A program made the translations under genes and the position numbers. This document shows positions 51,646 to 60,042 of a stretch of 64,000 nucleotides of DNA, piece after piece. Origin of the DNA: an uncultured Stenotrophomonas sp. (GTDB lineage: Bacteria > Pseudomonadota > Gammaproteobacteria > Xanthomonadales > Xanthomonadaceae). Within the stretch, counting starts at the first letter, position 1, and each line of letters starts with the position of its first letter. The stretch covers positions 186,001 through 250,000 of the forward strand of contig CAJYNG010000019.1 in assembly GCA_913775725.1 (NCBI GenBank), given 5' to 3'. A model generated the notes under the pieces. It was not told where the DNA came from. It did not search any database and saw only the letters and a program-made list of their open reading frames with translations.

Positions 51646-53487
51646 TTAGAAGCTGCCGCTGAAGTTGGCGAACAGCGTCGCGTCCTGGGCACGCTTCTGC
51701 CCGGCCGAAGCGCTCAGGCCGAAGTTGCTCTGCAGGCCGAACAGCTCGGTACGGGCACCCAGCACCACGGTGGCGTAGTTCTTGTCGAAGTTCAGGCCCG
51801 GCACGCGATAGCTCCCCAGTTCCGGCAGGGTCTGCAGCCAGGCACTGGCCTGCTTGGTGTCTTCGAACTCGTGGTCGTAGGTCACCTGCGCGTACGGCTT
51901 GACGGTGCCGCCATCGAAGCGGGCCTGCCAGCCGATGCGACCGACGGTCGAATCGACGTTCTGGCGGTCGTAGCCCAGTGCCGTGGCCAGGGTGTCGGCC
52001 GCAGCGCTTTCGGTGTAACCGTCGATCTTCACCTTCTGCCAGATCACCGAAGCAATCGGGCCGTGGCGGAAGCCGCCTTCGGTGCCGAACTCGTAACCGG
52101 CGTTCAGGGCAGCGGTCAGGTTGCTGCCGTCCGGCGAACCACCGTGCTCGCGGGTGGCCGGACCCAGCTGGACCTTGCGGTTCACGTCATAGGACAACCA
52201 GGTGTAGCTGACCTGGCCATTGACCCAGATGCGGTCGTGGTACCAGCCCGCGAACAGACCGGCGGTGGTGTCCTTCTGGGTGAAGTCGCCACGGCTGTTG
52301 CCGAAGTCGGCATTGAGGCGACCGAAGCCTGCGAAACCGCCGAACACCATGCCGTCGCGTGCCCAGTCGATACCGAACAGGCCGGCCGGCGCCAGGCCGT
52401 CGTACAGGTCGGCATGGTCATAGCGCTGCAGGTCACCACGCACGCCGCCCCACCAGGACAGGCCGTCGGCCGGGCGACCACCCAGGTGCATGCTGACCTG
52501 GTCGGCACGCGAACGGCCGATGGTCTGTGCCGAGTGGCTCAGCACCTGCTGCAGACGCGGGCCTTCCAGCACCGAGACCGCATACTGGCCCAGCAGCTGA
52601 TGGCCGGCGGTGGTCGGATGCACGCCGTCGGCGAACAGGTAGGTATTGGCCGCATCCGGGCTGACGTAGCTGGTCGGGTTGCAGGTCAGGATGCTCTGCG
52701 TCGAGTTGGCCGGGTCAATCTTGCAGCCGGTGCTGGTGACGTTGGTGAAGCCGTACATGCCCGGGTTGGCAGCGACTTCGCCCAGCACGGTGAAGGTATC
52801 GAGCGGGATGAACTCGATGCCGGCCTGCTTCAGGCCACCGTACAGGGCCTTGTTGTAACCGGCCGACAGCGCGGTGGCGGTGGCGGCATTCGGGCCGCGG
52901 AAGGCCGGGGTCAGGCCGACGTTGGGCAGGTTCGGCACCAGCACGTACTGCGCACCGGCCTGCTTCAGCGCGCCGACCAAAGCGATCTGATCGGTGACGG
53001 CCGCACCGATGATGGCCTGCGCCTGGGCCGGCGCAGCGGCGGCGGCGGCGGCGAACAGGTCATTGGCGCCGCCCCAGACGGTGTACAGGGCATTGGCGTC
53101 AGCCTTGCCGCCATTTGCGGCGAGATAGCGCGCCGCCTGCGACTTCAGCGACGGGATGGTGCCCATCGCGCTCGATACATCCACGCCGACGCGGGCGCCG
53201 CCAGCAGCGTAGTTGTCGCCATTCTGGCCATTACCGTTGGGCGTGCCATCGAGGCCGTAGTAATTGGCCACCTGTTGCGACCACACCAAGCCCGGGTTGG
53301 TGGTGAACTGGCCGGTGACCGGCTGCACGCCCGGCGGCAGCAGCGGGCGGAAATAGCCGGCATCGGTGAGGCTGTCACCGAAGAACACGGCTCTGGAATA
53401 CGGGGATTCGCCTGCCATGGCCGGTAGCGCGGCCAGCGCGATCGCGGCCGCCATCAGGGAGCGGATCGGGCGTTTGCTGAGCAGCAT
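51646..53487 (-). CDS. GDSL autotransporter esterase (EstA-like)
   Basis: The 613-residue protein has a signal peptide (IRSLMAAAIALAALPAMAG), a GDSL/SGNH hydrolase passenger with AVFFGDSLTDAGYF (Ser 39), a GGARVG block, VWGGANDLF and FADGVHPTTAGHQ (Asp/His). The C-terminal autotransporter barrel of about 280 residues ends FANFSGSF. It is anchored in the outer membrane with the esterase facing out, as with EstA of Pseudomonas. AGGAG precedes ATG 53487. Substrates are probably short-chain esters or lipids. Confidence 0.92.
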   Translation of the reverse strand: MLLSKRPIRSLMAAAIALAALPAMAGESPYSRAVFFGDSLTDAGYFRPLLPPGVQPVTGQFTTNPGLVWSQQVANYYGLDGTPNGNGQNGDNYAAGGARVGVDVSSAMGTIPSLKSQAARYLAANGGKADANALYTVWGGANDLFAAAAAAAPAQAQAIIGAAVTDQIALVGALKQAGAQYVLVPNLPNVGLTPAFRGPNAATATALSAGYNKALYGGLKQAGIEFIPLDTFTVLGEVAANPGMYGFTNVTSTGCKIDPANSTQSILTCNPTSYVSPDAANTYLFADGVHPTTAGHQLLGQYAVSVLEGPRLQQVLSHSAQTIGRSRADQVSMHLGGRPADGLSWWGGVRGDLQRYDHADLYDGLAPAGLFGIDWARDGMVFGGFAGFGRLNADFGNSRGDFTQKDTTAGLFAGWYHDRIWVNGQVSYTWLSYDVNRKVQLGPATREHGGSPDGSNLTAALNAGYEFGTEGGFRHGPIASVIWQKVKIDGYTESAAADTLATALGYDRQNVDSTVGRIGWQARFDGGTVKPYAQVTYDHEFEDTKQASAWLQTLPELGSYRVPGLNFDKNYATVVLGARTELFGLQSNFGLSASAGQKRAQDATLFANFSGSF

Positions 53488-53694
53488 GTAAAGAACTCCT
53501 GTGGGGATATCGTTGAGGACCCGGCGGACGTACGCCGGCGCACGGTGAATGGTTTCACCGCGCCGCCATTTGCTCACGCTGCGCCGCCGCATGGATTGTC
53601 GCCCGGGCACGGGAAAACCCGCTGTGCCGGAGCTGGCGCCCGGTTCGATTTGCAAACGTTCCGATCCCGGCGGGCTATCAGCGACAATGCGTGG

Positions 53695-53895
53695 ATGAAC
53701 ATCCAGCTCAACGGTGAACCCCGTACCCTGCCCGCTTCGGCGACCCTCCACGACCTGCTCGACGCCGAGCAGCTGCTGCAGCGCCGGGTGGCGGTGGAGG
53801 TCAACGGCGAGATCGTCAGCCGCAGCCGCCATGGCGAACATGTCCTGTCCGAAGGCGACGTTGTGGAGATCGTGCATGCACTGGGCGGAGGCTGA
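53695..53895 (+). CDS. thiS: Sulphur carrier protein ThiS
   Basis: The 66-residue ubiquitin-like protein begins MNIQLNGEPRTLPASATLHD and ends VVEIVHALGGG, the Gly-Gly C-terminus that is adenylated and thiocarboxylated. It donates sulphur to ThiG for the thiazole ring of thiamine. A REP-like palindrome separates it from thiG. No TPP riboswitch could be recognised upstream. Confidence 0.92.
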   Translation: MNIQLNGEPRTLPASATLHDLLDAEQLLQRRVAVEVNGEIVSRSRHGEHVLSEGDVVEIVHALGGG

Positions 53896-53912
53896 GACCT
53901 GTCCGGGTGTTC

Positions 53913-53956
53913 AGGGGTCAGGTCCCTTTGCCGGTGGCAAAGGGATCTGACCCCAC
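53913..53956. repeat. REP-like palindrome, GGGGTCAGGTCCC type, between thiS and thiG
   Basis: GGGGTCAGGTCCCTTTGCC faces GGCAAAGGGATCTGACCCC. The stem of about 19 bp with few mismatches lies inside the thiS-thiG operon, where it could affect mRNA processing. Confidence 0.75.
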
Positions 53957-54013
53957 GCTCGACCCCGCCCTCTGCGTGACCCCATCTTCAGGCGGATAAG
54001 CGATAATCGCGCC

Positions 54014-54808
54014 ATGAACGTTCATGTCTCCCCCGATTCGCTGGTGATCGCCGGCAAGACCTATGGCTCGCGGCTGCTGACCGGCACCGGCAAGTTCAAG
54101 GACCTGGAAGAAACCCGCCTGGCCACCGAGGCTGCTGGCGCCCAGATCGTGACCGTGGCCATCCGCCGCACCAACATCGGGCAGAACCCGGGCGAGCCGA
54201 ACCTGCTCGACGTGCTGCCGCCGGATCGCTACACCATCCTGCCCAACACCGCCGGCTGCTACACCGCCGAAGACGCGTTGCGCACCTGCCGCCTGGCCCG
54301 TGAGCTGCTGGACGGCCACAACCTGACCAAGCTGGAAGTGCTGGGCGACCAGAAGTCGCTGTACCCGGACGTGGTGCAGACCCTCAAGGCGGCCGAGCAG
54401 CTGGTCAAGGACGGCTTCGAGGTGATGGTCTACACCTCCGACGACCCGATCCTGGCCAAGCGCCTGGAAGAGATCGGCTGCGCTGCGGTGATGCCGCTGG
54501 CCGCACCGATCGGTTCGGGCCTGGGCATCCAGAACAAATACAACCTGCTGCAGATCATCGAAGACGCCAAGGTGCCGATCATCGTCGACGCTGGTGTGGG
54601 CACCGCGTCGGATGCGGCAATTGCGATGGAGCTGGGCTGTGACGGCGTGCTGATGAATACCGCCATTGCCGGTGCACGTAGCCCGGTGCTGATGGCCAGT
54701 GCGATGCGCAAGGCGGTCGAGGCCGGCCGCGAGGCCTTCCTGGCCGGGCGCATCCCGCGCAAGCGCTACGCCAGCGCCTCCTCCCCGGTGGATGGGCTGA
54801 TCGGCTGA
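54014..54808 (+). CDS. thiG: Thiazole synthase
   Basis: The 264-residue TIM-barrel protein contains [67 protein letters not shown] and [20 protein letters not shown], all standard ThiG segments; the Schiff-base Lys is in the KLEVLGD region. It makes the thiazole phosphate from DXP, ThiS-thiocarboxylate and dehydroglycine. The stop overlaps trmB's start (TGATG). Confidence 0.96.
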   Translation: MNVHVSPDSLVIAGKTYGSRLLTGTGKFKDLEETRLATEAAGAQIVTVAIRRTNIGQNPGEPNLLDVLPPDRYTILPNTAGCYTAEDALRTCRLARELLDGHNLTKLEVLGDQKSLYPDVVQTLKAAEQLVKDGFEVMVYTSDDPILAKRLEEIGCAAVMPLAAPIGSGLGIQNKYNLLQIIEDAKVPIIVDAGVGTASDAAIAMELGCDGVLMNTAIAGARSPVLMASAMRKAVEAGREAFLAGRIPRKRYASASSPVDGLIG

Positions 54809-55542
54809 TGACCAATCCTTTCGACAGCGCCGGTTCCAAGGCCCCGCCCAAGCCCTTCACCGTGAGCGAGGGCCGCCGCGAGGTGCGCAGCTTCGTGTTG
54901 CGCCAGGGCCGCTTCACTCCCGCCCAGCAGCGCGCGTTCGACGAACGCTGGCCGCGCTTCGGCATCGACTACAACGGCCAGCCGCGTGACCTGGATGCCA
55001 CCTTCGGCCGTCCGGCACACAAGGTGCTGGAAATCGGCTTCGGCAATGGTGCCGCGCTGCGCTTCGCTGCCCAGCACGACCCGTCGCGCGACTACATCGG
55101 CATCGAAGTGCACGCGCCCGGCGTGGGCCGGCTGCTGAACGCGCTGGCCGACGACAATGCCGACCACGTGCGCCTGTACCACCACGATGCGGTGGAAGTG
55201 CTGCAGAACGAGATCGCCGATGGCGCGCTCGATGAAGTGCGCATCTACTTCCCGGACCCGTGGCACAAGAAGCGCCACAACAAGCGCCGCCTGCTGCAGC
55301 CGGCGTTCGCCGAGCTGCTGGTGCGCAAGCTGCGCCCGGGTGGCCGCCTGCACTGCGCCACCGACTGGGAAGACTACGCCGAGCAGATGTGGGACGTGCT
55401 CGATGCCACCGCCGGGCTGGTCAACCGCGCCGGCCCGCGTGGCAGCGTGCCGCGCCCGGACTGGCGCCCGCAGACGCACTTCGAGACCCGCGGCCAGAAG
55501 CTCGGCCACGGCGTCTGGGACCTGTTGTACGACCGCACCTGA
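54808..55542 (+). CDS. trmB: tRNA (guanine-46-N7)-methyltransferase
   Basis: The 244-residue SAM enzyme has [19 protein letters not shown] (motif I), [18 protein letters not shown] and the family signature [19 protein letters not shown]. It methylates G46 of tRNAs. It is translationally coupled to thiG by a one-base overlap. Confidence 0.94.
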   Translation: MTNPFDSAGSKAPPKPFTVSEGRREVRSFVLRQGRFTPAQQRAFDERWPRFGIDYNGQPRDLDATFGRPAHKVLEIGFGNGAALRFAAQHDPSRDYIGIEVHAPGVGRLLNALADDNADHVRLYHHDAVEVLQNEIADGALDEVRIYFPDPWHKKRHNKRRLLQPAFAELLVRKLRPGGRLHCATDWEDYAEQMWDVLDATAGLVNRAGPRGSVPRPDWRPQTHFETRGQKLGHGVWDLLYDRT

Positions 55543-55569
55543 CGATCGCCTGAGGACGCCGCGCCCCAC

Positions 55570-57417
55570 ATGGATACCGCGCTGACGCTGACCAACGACA
55601 TGAAGCTCGTGCTCGGGCTGGTCGGCTTCACGATGGCGATGTTCCTGTTCGAGCGCATCCGCGCCGACGTGGTCGCGCTGGTGGTGCTGGTGGTGCTCGG
55701 TGTCACCGGCCTGATCGCGCCGGAGGAAATCTTCGGCGGTTTCTCCGGTAACGCGGTGATGAGCATCATCGCCACCACCATCCTCGGTGCGGGCCTGGAC
55801 CGCACCGGGGCGCTGAACCGGCTGGCGGCTTGGCTGCTGCGGCGCGGCCACGGTGTCGAGCAGCGGCTGCTGATGATGACCACCGCCATCGCCGGCCTGA
55901 ACTCGTCCTTCATGCAGAACCCGTCGGTGATGGCGCTGTACCTGCCGGTCGCCTCGCGATTGGCGGCGCGCACCGGGCTGACGATGCAGCGCCTGCTGCT
56001 GCCGATCTCGGCGGCGATCGTGATGGGCGGCGCGCTGACCATGGTCGGCAATTCGCCGCTGATCCTGCTGAACGATCTGCTGGCCTCGGCCAACAACAAC
56101 CTGCCCTCGGGCCTGGCCACCATCGAGCCGCTGCGCATGTTCGCGCCGCTGCCGATCGGCGTGGCCCTGCTGATCGCCTCGCTGCTGTACTTCCGCTACT
56201 ACGGCGACCGCAAGCTGGTGGAAGAGGAAAGCCTGGTCAACGACGGCGTCACCCCGGCACGCACCGAAAGCTATTTCGCCAAGACCTATGGCATCGAAGG
56301 CGATGTGTTCGAGTTGGTGGTGACCGCCGAAAGTCCGCTGGTGGGCATGACCCTGGGCGAGGCCGAGAACCTGCACGATGCGCCGCTGCTGCTGGCCCTG
56401 AAAACCGGCAACGACACCCGCCTGGCGCCGCCGGCGGAGATGCGCATCTGGGTCGGCAGCGTGCTGGGCGCGATGGGCCCGCGCGACCAGATCAACGACT
56501 TCGCGCAGAACCAGTTCCTGCGCATGTCTTCGCGCCTGAAGCATCTGGGTGACCTGTTCAACCCGAGCCGTGCTGGTATTTCCGAGGCGGTGGTGCCGCC
56601 GACCTCGAACGTGATCGGCAAGAGCGCGGCCGACCTGCGCCTGCGCAAGGAGCGCGGCATCAGCCTGCTGGCGATCAACCGCGACAAGCAGGTGATCCGC
56701 GAGGACGTGCGCGATGTGCAGCTGCGCGCTGGCGACATGCTGGTCTTCCACAGCATCTGGACCGACCTGGCGCAGGCCGCCAAGAGCCGCGACTTCGTGG
56801 TGGTGACTGACTACCCGACCGGCGAACAACGCCCGCACAAGTTCAAGATCGCGATGGCGATCTTCGCGCTGACCATCCTGATCGCGCTGACCAGCAAGCT
56901 GCCGGTGGCGCTGACGTTGATGACCGGCGTGGCCGGCATGCTGCTGACCGGCGTGCTGCGCATGGACGAGGCCTATGCCTCGATCAACTGGAAGACGGTG
57001 TTCATGATGGCCGGGCTGATTCCGCTCGGCTGGGCGATGGACTCCAGTGGTGCGGCCGCGTGGGTGGCCGGCCATACCATCGACAAGCTGCCCACCGGCA
57101 TCCCGGTGTGGGTGCTGGAGGTGGCGCTGGCGCTGCTGACCACGGCGTTCTCGCTGGTGATCAGCCATGTGGGCGCAACCATCGTGATGGTGCCCATTGC
57201 GGTGAACCTGGCACTGGCGGCGGGTGGCAACCCGACGGCGTTTGCGCTGATCGTGGCGCTGTCGGCGTCCAACAACCTGATGACGGCCTCCAACCCGGTG
57301 ATCTCGATGATCACCGGCCCGGCCAATTACACCCCGCGCGAGATGTGGCGGGTGGGCGGACCGTTGTCGCTGATCTATACCTGCGTGGTGGTGCTGATGA
57401 TCAACCTGATGTTCTGA
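55570..57417 (+). CDS. SLC13-family permease with TrkA-C domains
   Basis: The 615-residue protein has about ten membrane helices split by a cytoplasmic region (residues about 210-400) with two TrkA-C-type modules (EGDVFELVVTAESPLVGMTL and KERGISLLAINRDKQVIRED). Helical hairpins with SFMQNPSVMALYLPVA and NNLMTASNPVISMITGP are typical of the anion/sodium DASS fold. Substrates may be sulphate, dicarboxylates or other anions. It follows trmB by 27 bases. A 929-codon frame on the opposite strand is a shadow. Confidence 0.88.
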   Translation: MDTALTLTNDMKLVLGLVGFTMAMFLFERIRADVVALVVLVVLGVTGLIAPEEIFGGFSGNAVMSIIATTILGAGLDRTGALNRLAAWLLRRGHGVEQRLLMMTTAIAGLNSSFMQNPSVMALYLPVASRLAARTGLTMQRLLLPISAAIVMGGALTMVGNSPLILLNDLLASANNNLPSGLATIEPLRMFAPLPIGVALLIASLLYFRYYGDRKLVEEESLVNDGVTPARTESYFAKTYGIEGDVFELVVTAESPLVGMTLGEAENLHDAPLLLALKTGNDTRLAPPAEMRIWVGSVLGAMGPRDQINDFAQNQFLRMSSRLKHLGDLFNPSRAGISEAVVPPTSNVIGKSAADLRLRKERGISLLAINRDKQVIREDVRDVQLRAGDMLVFHSIWTDLAQAAKSRDFVVVTDYPTGEQRPHKFKIAMAIFALTILIALTSKLPVALTLMTGVAGMLLTGVLRMDEAYASINWKTVFMMAGLIPLGWAMDSSGAAAWVAGHTIDKLPTGIPVWVLEVALALLTTAFSLVISHVGATIVMVPIAVNLALAAGGNPTAFALIVALSASNNLMTASNPVISMITGPANYTPREMWRVGGPLSLIYTCVVVLMINLMF

Positions 57418-57429
57418 GGGGATTGATCG

Positions 57430-57594
57430 GCAGGGCTGCGCCCTGCACCCGCAGAAGCCGAAGCAACAGCAACAGCGGGAATTCCGTGGGATGGCGGGGC
57501 ACTGTGGGTTTGCGAGGACGCCGTAAACCCATCCATGGGGGCTTGGTCGCGGCATCCATGCCGCTCACACCCCGCAAACCCACAGTGCCCCGCC
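57430..57594. repeat. Long compound inverted repeat with flanking palindrome
   Basis: GCAGGGCTGCGCCCTGC (57430-57446) is followed by perfect 22-bp arms 57493-57514 and 57573-57594 (GGCGGGGCACTGTGGGTTTG and its complement). The 58-base centre nearly matches that of 6802-6904, with hairpins CCCATCCATGGG and GCGGCATCCATGCCGC. Confidence 0.85.
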
Positions 57595-57616
57595 TTCGAC
57601 AGTTTCACGCGGCTGG

Positions 57617-57711
57617 TGGTGGGTGCCGACCGTTGGTCGGCACGGATCTCGCTCTGTTAGCTGTCGACCTTGGTCGACACGGCTTTTGTAGAGTCGAGCC
57701 GTGCTCGACTG
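57617..57711. repeat. REP-like stems and a SMAG-type unit
   Basis: GTGCCGACCGTTGGTCGGCA, GTCGACCTTGGTCGAC and a GTAGAGTCGAGCCGTGCTCG unit (57688 on) follow one another up to the Rieske-gene stop. Confidence 0.7.
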
Positions 57712-57720
57712 CTTCTGGCC

Positions 57721-58056
57721 TCAGGCCAGGTAGACCTGCCCATCGCGGATATCGACCGGCACCGCGCGCAGGCGGTCGCCCTTGCACGGACCGGCGATGC
57801 AGTCGCCGCTGTCCAGGGCGAACGAGGCGCCATGCGCGGCGCACACCAGGTGGCCTTCACGGCTCTTCAGGAACTGGCCCGGGGCCCAGTCCAGGCGGCG
57901 GCCGGCGTGCGGGCAGATGTTCAGGAACGCACGCACCTGCGCACCGTCGCGGTACAGCACCAGCGATTCGGCATCGCCATCAACCACCGCTTCGACCTCG
58001 GCAAACGCGCCATCGGCAATGGCATCAAGGGCGATCAGGGCAGCAGCGGCAGTCAT
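57721..58056 (-). CDS. Rieske-type [2Fe-2S] protein
   Basis: The 111-residue soluble protein has the two ligand boxes CPHAGRRLDW (Cys 48, His 50) and CAAHGASFALDSGDC (Cys 72, His 75) of Rieske ferredoxins, in the NirD/BphF style; it lacks a signal peptide or catalytic partner domain. It presumably passes electrons to an oxygenase or reductase encoded elsewhere. ATG 58056 is chosen over upstream in-frame starts as it matches family length. Confidence 0.85.
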   Translation of the reverse strand: MTAAAALIALDAIADGAFAEVEAVVDGDAESLVLYRDGAQVRAFLNICPHAGRRLDWAPGQFLKSREGHLVCAAHGASFALDSGDCIAGPCKGDRLRAVPVDIRDGQVYLA

Positions 58057-58131
58057 GGCGAAGGCTCGGACAGTAAACCCGCATTGTCGCACGCCCACTC
58101 AGGTGACTGGCTGCGACATGAACACAAGTCA

Positions 58132-58159
58132 TTGATCCGTAATAAGCACAGGCTATATT
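58132..58159 (+). promoter_or_regulatory. Probable sigma-70 promoter for the small membrane protein gene
   Basis: TTGATC and TATATT are separated by 16 bases in a locally AT-rich stretch, the best -35/-10 pair seen in the window. Transcription would start near 58166. Confidence 0.55.
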
Positions 58160-58234
58160 TAACGAGTTTTTCACTCAATGACAGTGGCACGTCCCGATAC
58201 TCTGGTTTCGCTGATCCCAGCCTATCGAGCCGCC

Positions 58235-58516
58235 ATGTTCAATCGCGCATCCGCCTTCAACCAGTTCCGCACCCTGTTCGCGCCGCGCAAGCCGCGTCAC
58301 CCGCTGGTGCGCGTTGCCGTGGGCCTGCTCGGCCTGGCGATCCTGGCCGCGATGGTGTTCATCGGCGTATTCGTTGGTGCGGCGATGATCCTGGTCGGCC
58401 TGGCGTGGAAGCTGCTGGCCTCGCGCAAGCCGGGTGTCGCGCGTCCGGTCGACCCGACCGTGGTCGAGGGCGAGTACCGCGTGGTGCGCAAGCCGGTGCT
58501 GCCGGCCTCGCGCTGA
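58235..58516 (+). CDS. Small membrane protein of unknown function
   Basis: The 93-residue product has a basic N-terminus (FAPRKPRHP) and one long or two short hydrophobic helices (VAVGLLGLAILAAMVFIGVFVGAAMILVG, cited as its span 32-60), then a basic tail. The frame is open to an ATG at 58178, which would add 19 residues; that start lies only 12 bases from the predicted transcription start and has no ribosome-binding site, so 58235 is preferred. No family recognised. Confidence 0.6.
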   Translation: MFNRASAFNQFRTLFAPRKPRHPLVRVAVGLLGLAILAAMVFIGVFVGAAMILVGLAWKLLASRKPGVARPVDPTVVEGEYRVVRKPVLPASR

Positions 58517-58591
58517 CCTGCGCCATCCGCGCCCGCTGACGGCGGGCGCCATGCGTTCTAGACTGCGGGCACGCCCTTCCTGGATGCCCGC

Positions 58592-59308
58592 ATGTCCGAT
58601 GTTTCCGATGTGATCCCCGCCGTAGCCCTGCCGCGTGTGCCGGTAGCCGGTGGCGGCAGTTTCCCCGTGCACCGCATCTACTGCGTCGGCCGCAACTTCG
58701 CCGACCACGCCCGCGAAATGGGCGCAGCGGTGCCGGCGGCCGATGACCGCGGCCGACCGATGTTCTTCAGCAAGCCGGCCGATGCGATCGTGGTCGGCCA
58801 CGACGATGCCATCCCCTACCCACCGGCGACCGCCAACCTGCACCACGAAGTGGAGCTGGTGGTGGCGATCGGCCGCGATGCACCCGCGGGCGAGCTGGCC
58901 GTGGCCGACGCCGACGCGCTGATCTACGGCTACGCCGTTGGCCTGGACCTGACCCGCCGCGACCTGCAGGCCGCGGCCAAGGACAAGGGCCACCCGTGGG
59001 ATGCAGCCAAGGGCTTCGATGCCTCCGCGCCGATCAGCGAGATCGTGCACGCCGAGGAAGTGGGCGACCTGGCCGCGCTGAACCTGTCGCTGGAGGTCAA
59101 CGGCGAAGTGCGCCAGCAGGCGCTGCTGGACCAGATGATCTGGAACGTGCCGGAGATCCTGCATGAGCTGTCCAAGCTGTGGCAGCTGCGTGCCGGCGAC
59201 CTGGTGTTCATGGGCACCCCGTCCGGGGTGGCCGCACTGAAGCCCGGCGACCGCTTCAGTGCCCGCCTGGAAAACGTGGCCGAGCGCCACGGCGTGATCG
59301 CCGGCTGA
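58592..59308 (+). CDS. Fumarylacetoacetate hydrolase family protein
   Basis: The 238-residue protein has the FAH-fold motifs [42 protein letters not shown] (metal-binding Glu pair), [14 protein letters not shown] and [12 protein letters not shown]. Members act as acylpyruvases, isomerases or hydratases in aromatic-acid and other catabolism; this one is closest in outline to YcgM/FAHD1-type acylpyruvate hydrolases. It stands alone before mscL. Confidence 0.88.
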   Translation: MSDVSDVIPAVALPRVPVAGGGSFPVHRIYCVGRNFADHAREMGAAVPAADDRGRPMFFSKPADAIVVGHDDAIPYPPATANLHHEVELVVAIGRDAPAGELAVADADALIYGYAVGLDLTRRDLQAAAKDKGHPWDAAKGFDASAPISEIVHAEEVGDLAALNLSLEVNGEVRQQALLDQMIWNVPEILHELSKLWQLRAGDLVFMGTPSGVAALKPGDRFSARLENVAERHGVIAG

Positions 59309-59363
59309 CATCACCTGCGCTACCCTGCGCGCTGTCCACTTCCCCCACCGGAGAAAAACAACA

Positions 59364-59768
59364 ATGGGAATGCTCACCGAGTTCAAGGAATTCGCGATGC
59401 GCGGCAACGTCATCGACCTCGCCGTCGGCGTGGTGATCGGCGCGGCCTTCGGCAAGATCGTGACGGCGCTGGTCGAGAAGATCATCATGCCGCCGCTGGG
59501 CATGCTGATCGGCAAGGTGGATTTCTCGCAGCTGGCCTGGACGTTGTCACCGGCCAGCATCGGTGCCGACGGCAAGGAAATCCCGGCCGTGGTGATCGGC
59601 TACGGTGACTTCATCAATACGTTGATCCAGTTCGTGATCGTGGCCTTCGCCATCTTCCTGGTGGTCAAGGCGATCAACCGCCTGTCGCGCAAGCAGGAAG
59701 CCGCCCCGGCCGCACCGGCCGAGGAAGTGGTGCTGCTGCGCGAGATCCGCGACAGCCTGAAGAAATAA
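59364..59768 (+). CDS. mscL: Large-conductance mechanosensitive channel
   Basis: The 134-residue protein has the MscL N-terminal helix and pore-lining segment ([20 protein letters not shown], with [20 protein letters not shown]) and a second helix [20 protein letters not shown]-terminal bundle helix follows ([15 protein letters not shown]). It opens under membrane tension to release solutes in hypo-osmotic shock. GGAG precedes ATG 59364. Confidence 0.97.
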   Translation: MGMLTEFKEFAMRGNVIDLAVGVVIGAAFGKIVTALVEKIIMPPLGMLIGKVDFSQLAWTLSPASIGADGKEIPAVVIGYGDFINTLIQFVIVAFAIFLVVKAINRLSRKQEAAPAAPAEEVVLLREIRDSLKK

Positions 59769-59801
59769 GGTAGCGGGCGCCTACGGGCGCTCCGCTTACC
59801 T

Positions 59802-59892
59802 GTAGAGCCGAGCCCACGCTCGGCTGCCTTCGTGCGTAGAGTCGAGCTTGCTCGACTGCCCGGAAGAATCAGTCGAGCATGGCTCGACTCTA
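59802..59892. repeat. Three SMAG-type units after mscL
   Basis: Two units in plus orientation (59802 on and 59836 on) and one inverted, ending CTAC at 59892. Confidence 0.85.
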
Positions 59893-59903
59893 CAGAAGCA
59901 GGT

Positions 59904-59929
59904 GAAAGCCCCGCCCCGGCGGGGCTTTC
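59904..59929 (+). terminator. Terminator-like hairpin before the M28 peptidase gene
   Basis: GAAAGCCCCGCC pairs with GGCGGGGCTTTC, with GCTTTG after it. It would end mscL transcripts and is nearly symmetric, so it may also work on the other strand. Confidence 0.75.
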
Positions 59930-60042
59930 GCTTTGCCGGACGTGGCGGAAAACAGCGTTCGCGCCAGCCATGACCTCCCGCCCATGCGCGCGCCTGAACG
60001 ACTGTTAAGCTCCAAGGCTTAGGTCCCTTCCCGGAGTTGTCC

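Noticed and set aside
53488-53694. Possible TPP riboswitch before thiS
   Set aside because: The conserved thi-box sequence could not be found in the leader.
54766-57555. 929-codon open frame on the minus strand
   Set aside because: It is antisense to thiG end, trmB and the SLC13 permease, all with clear motifs; the sequence is low-complexity His/Gln/Arg-rich, as expected from a GC3 shadow.
58529-58549. GCGCCCGC/GCGGGCGC hairpin as a terminator
   Set aside because: Stem is perfect but no T run follows on either strand; too weak to list.
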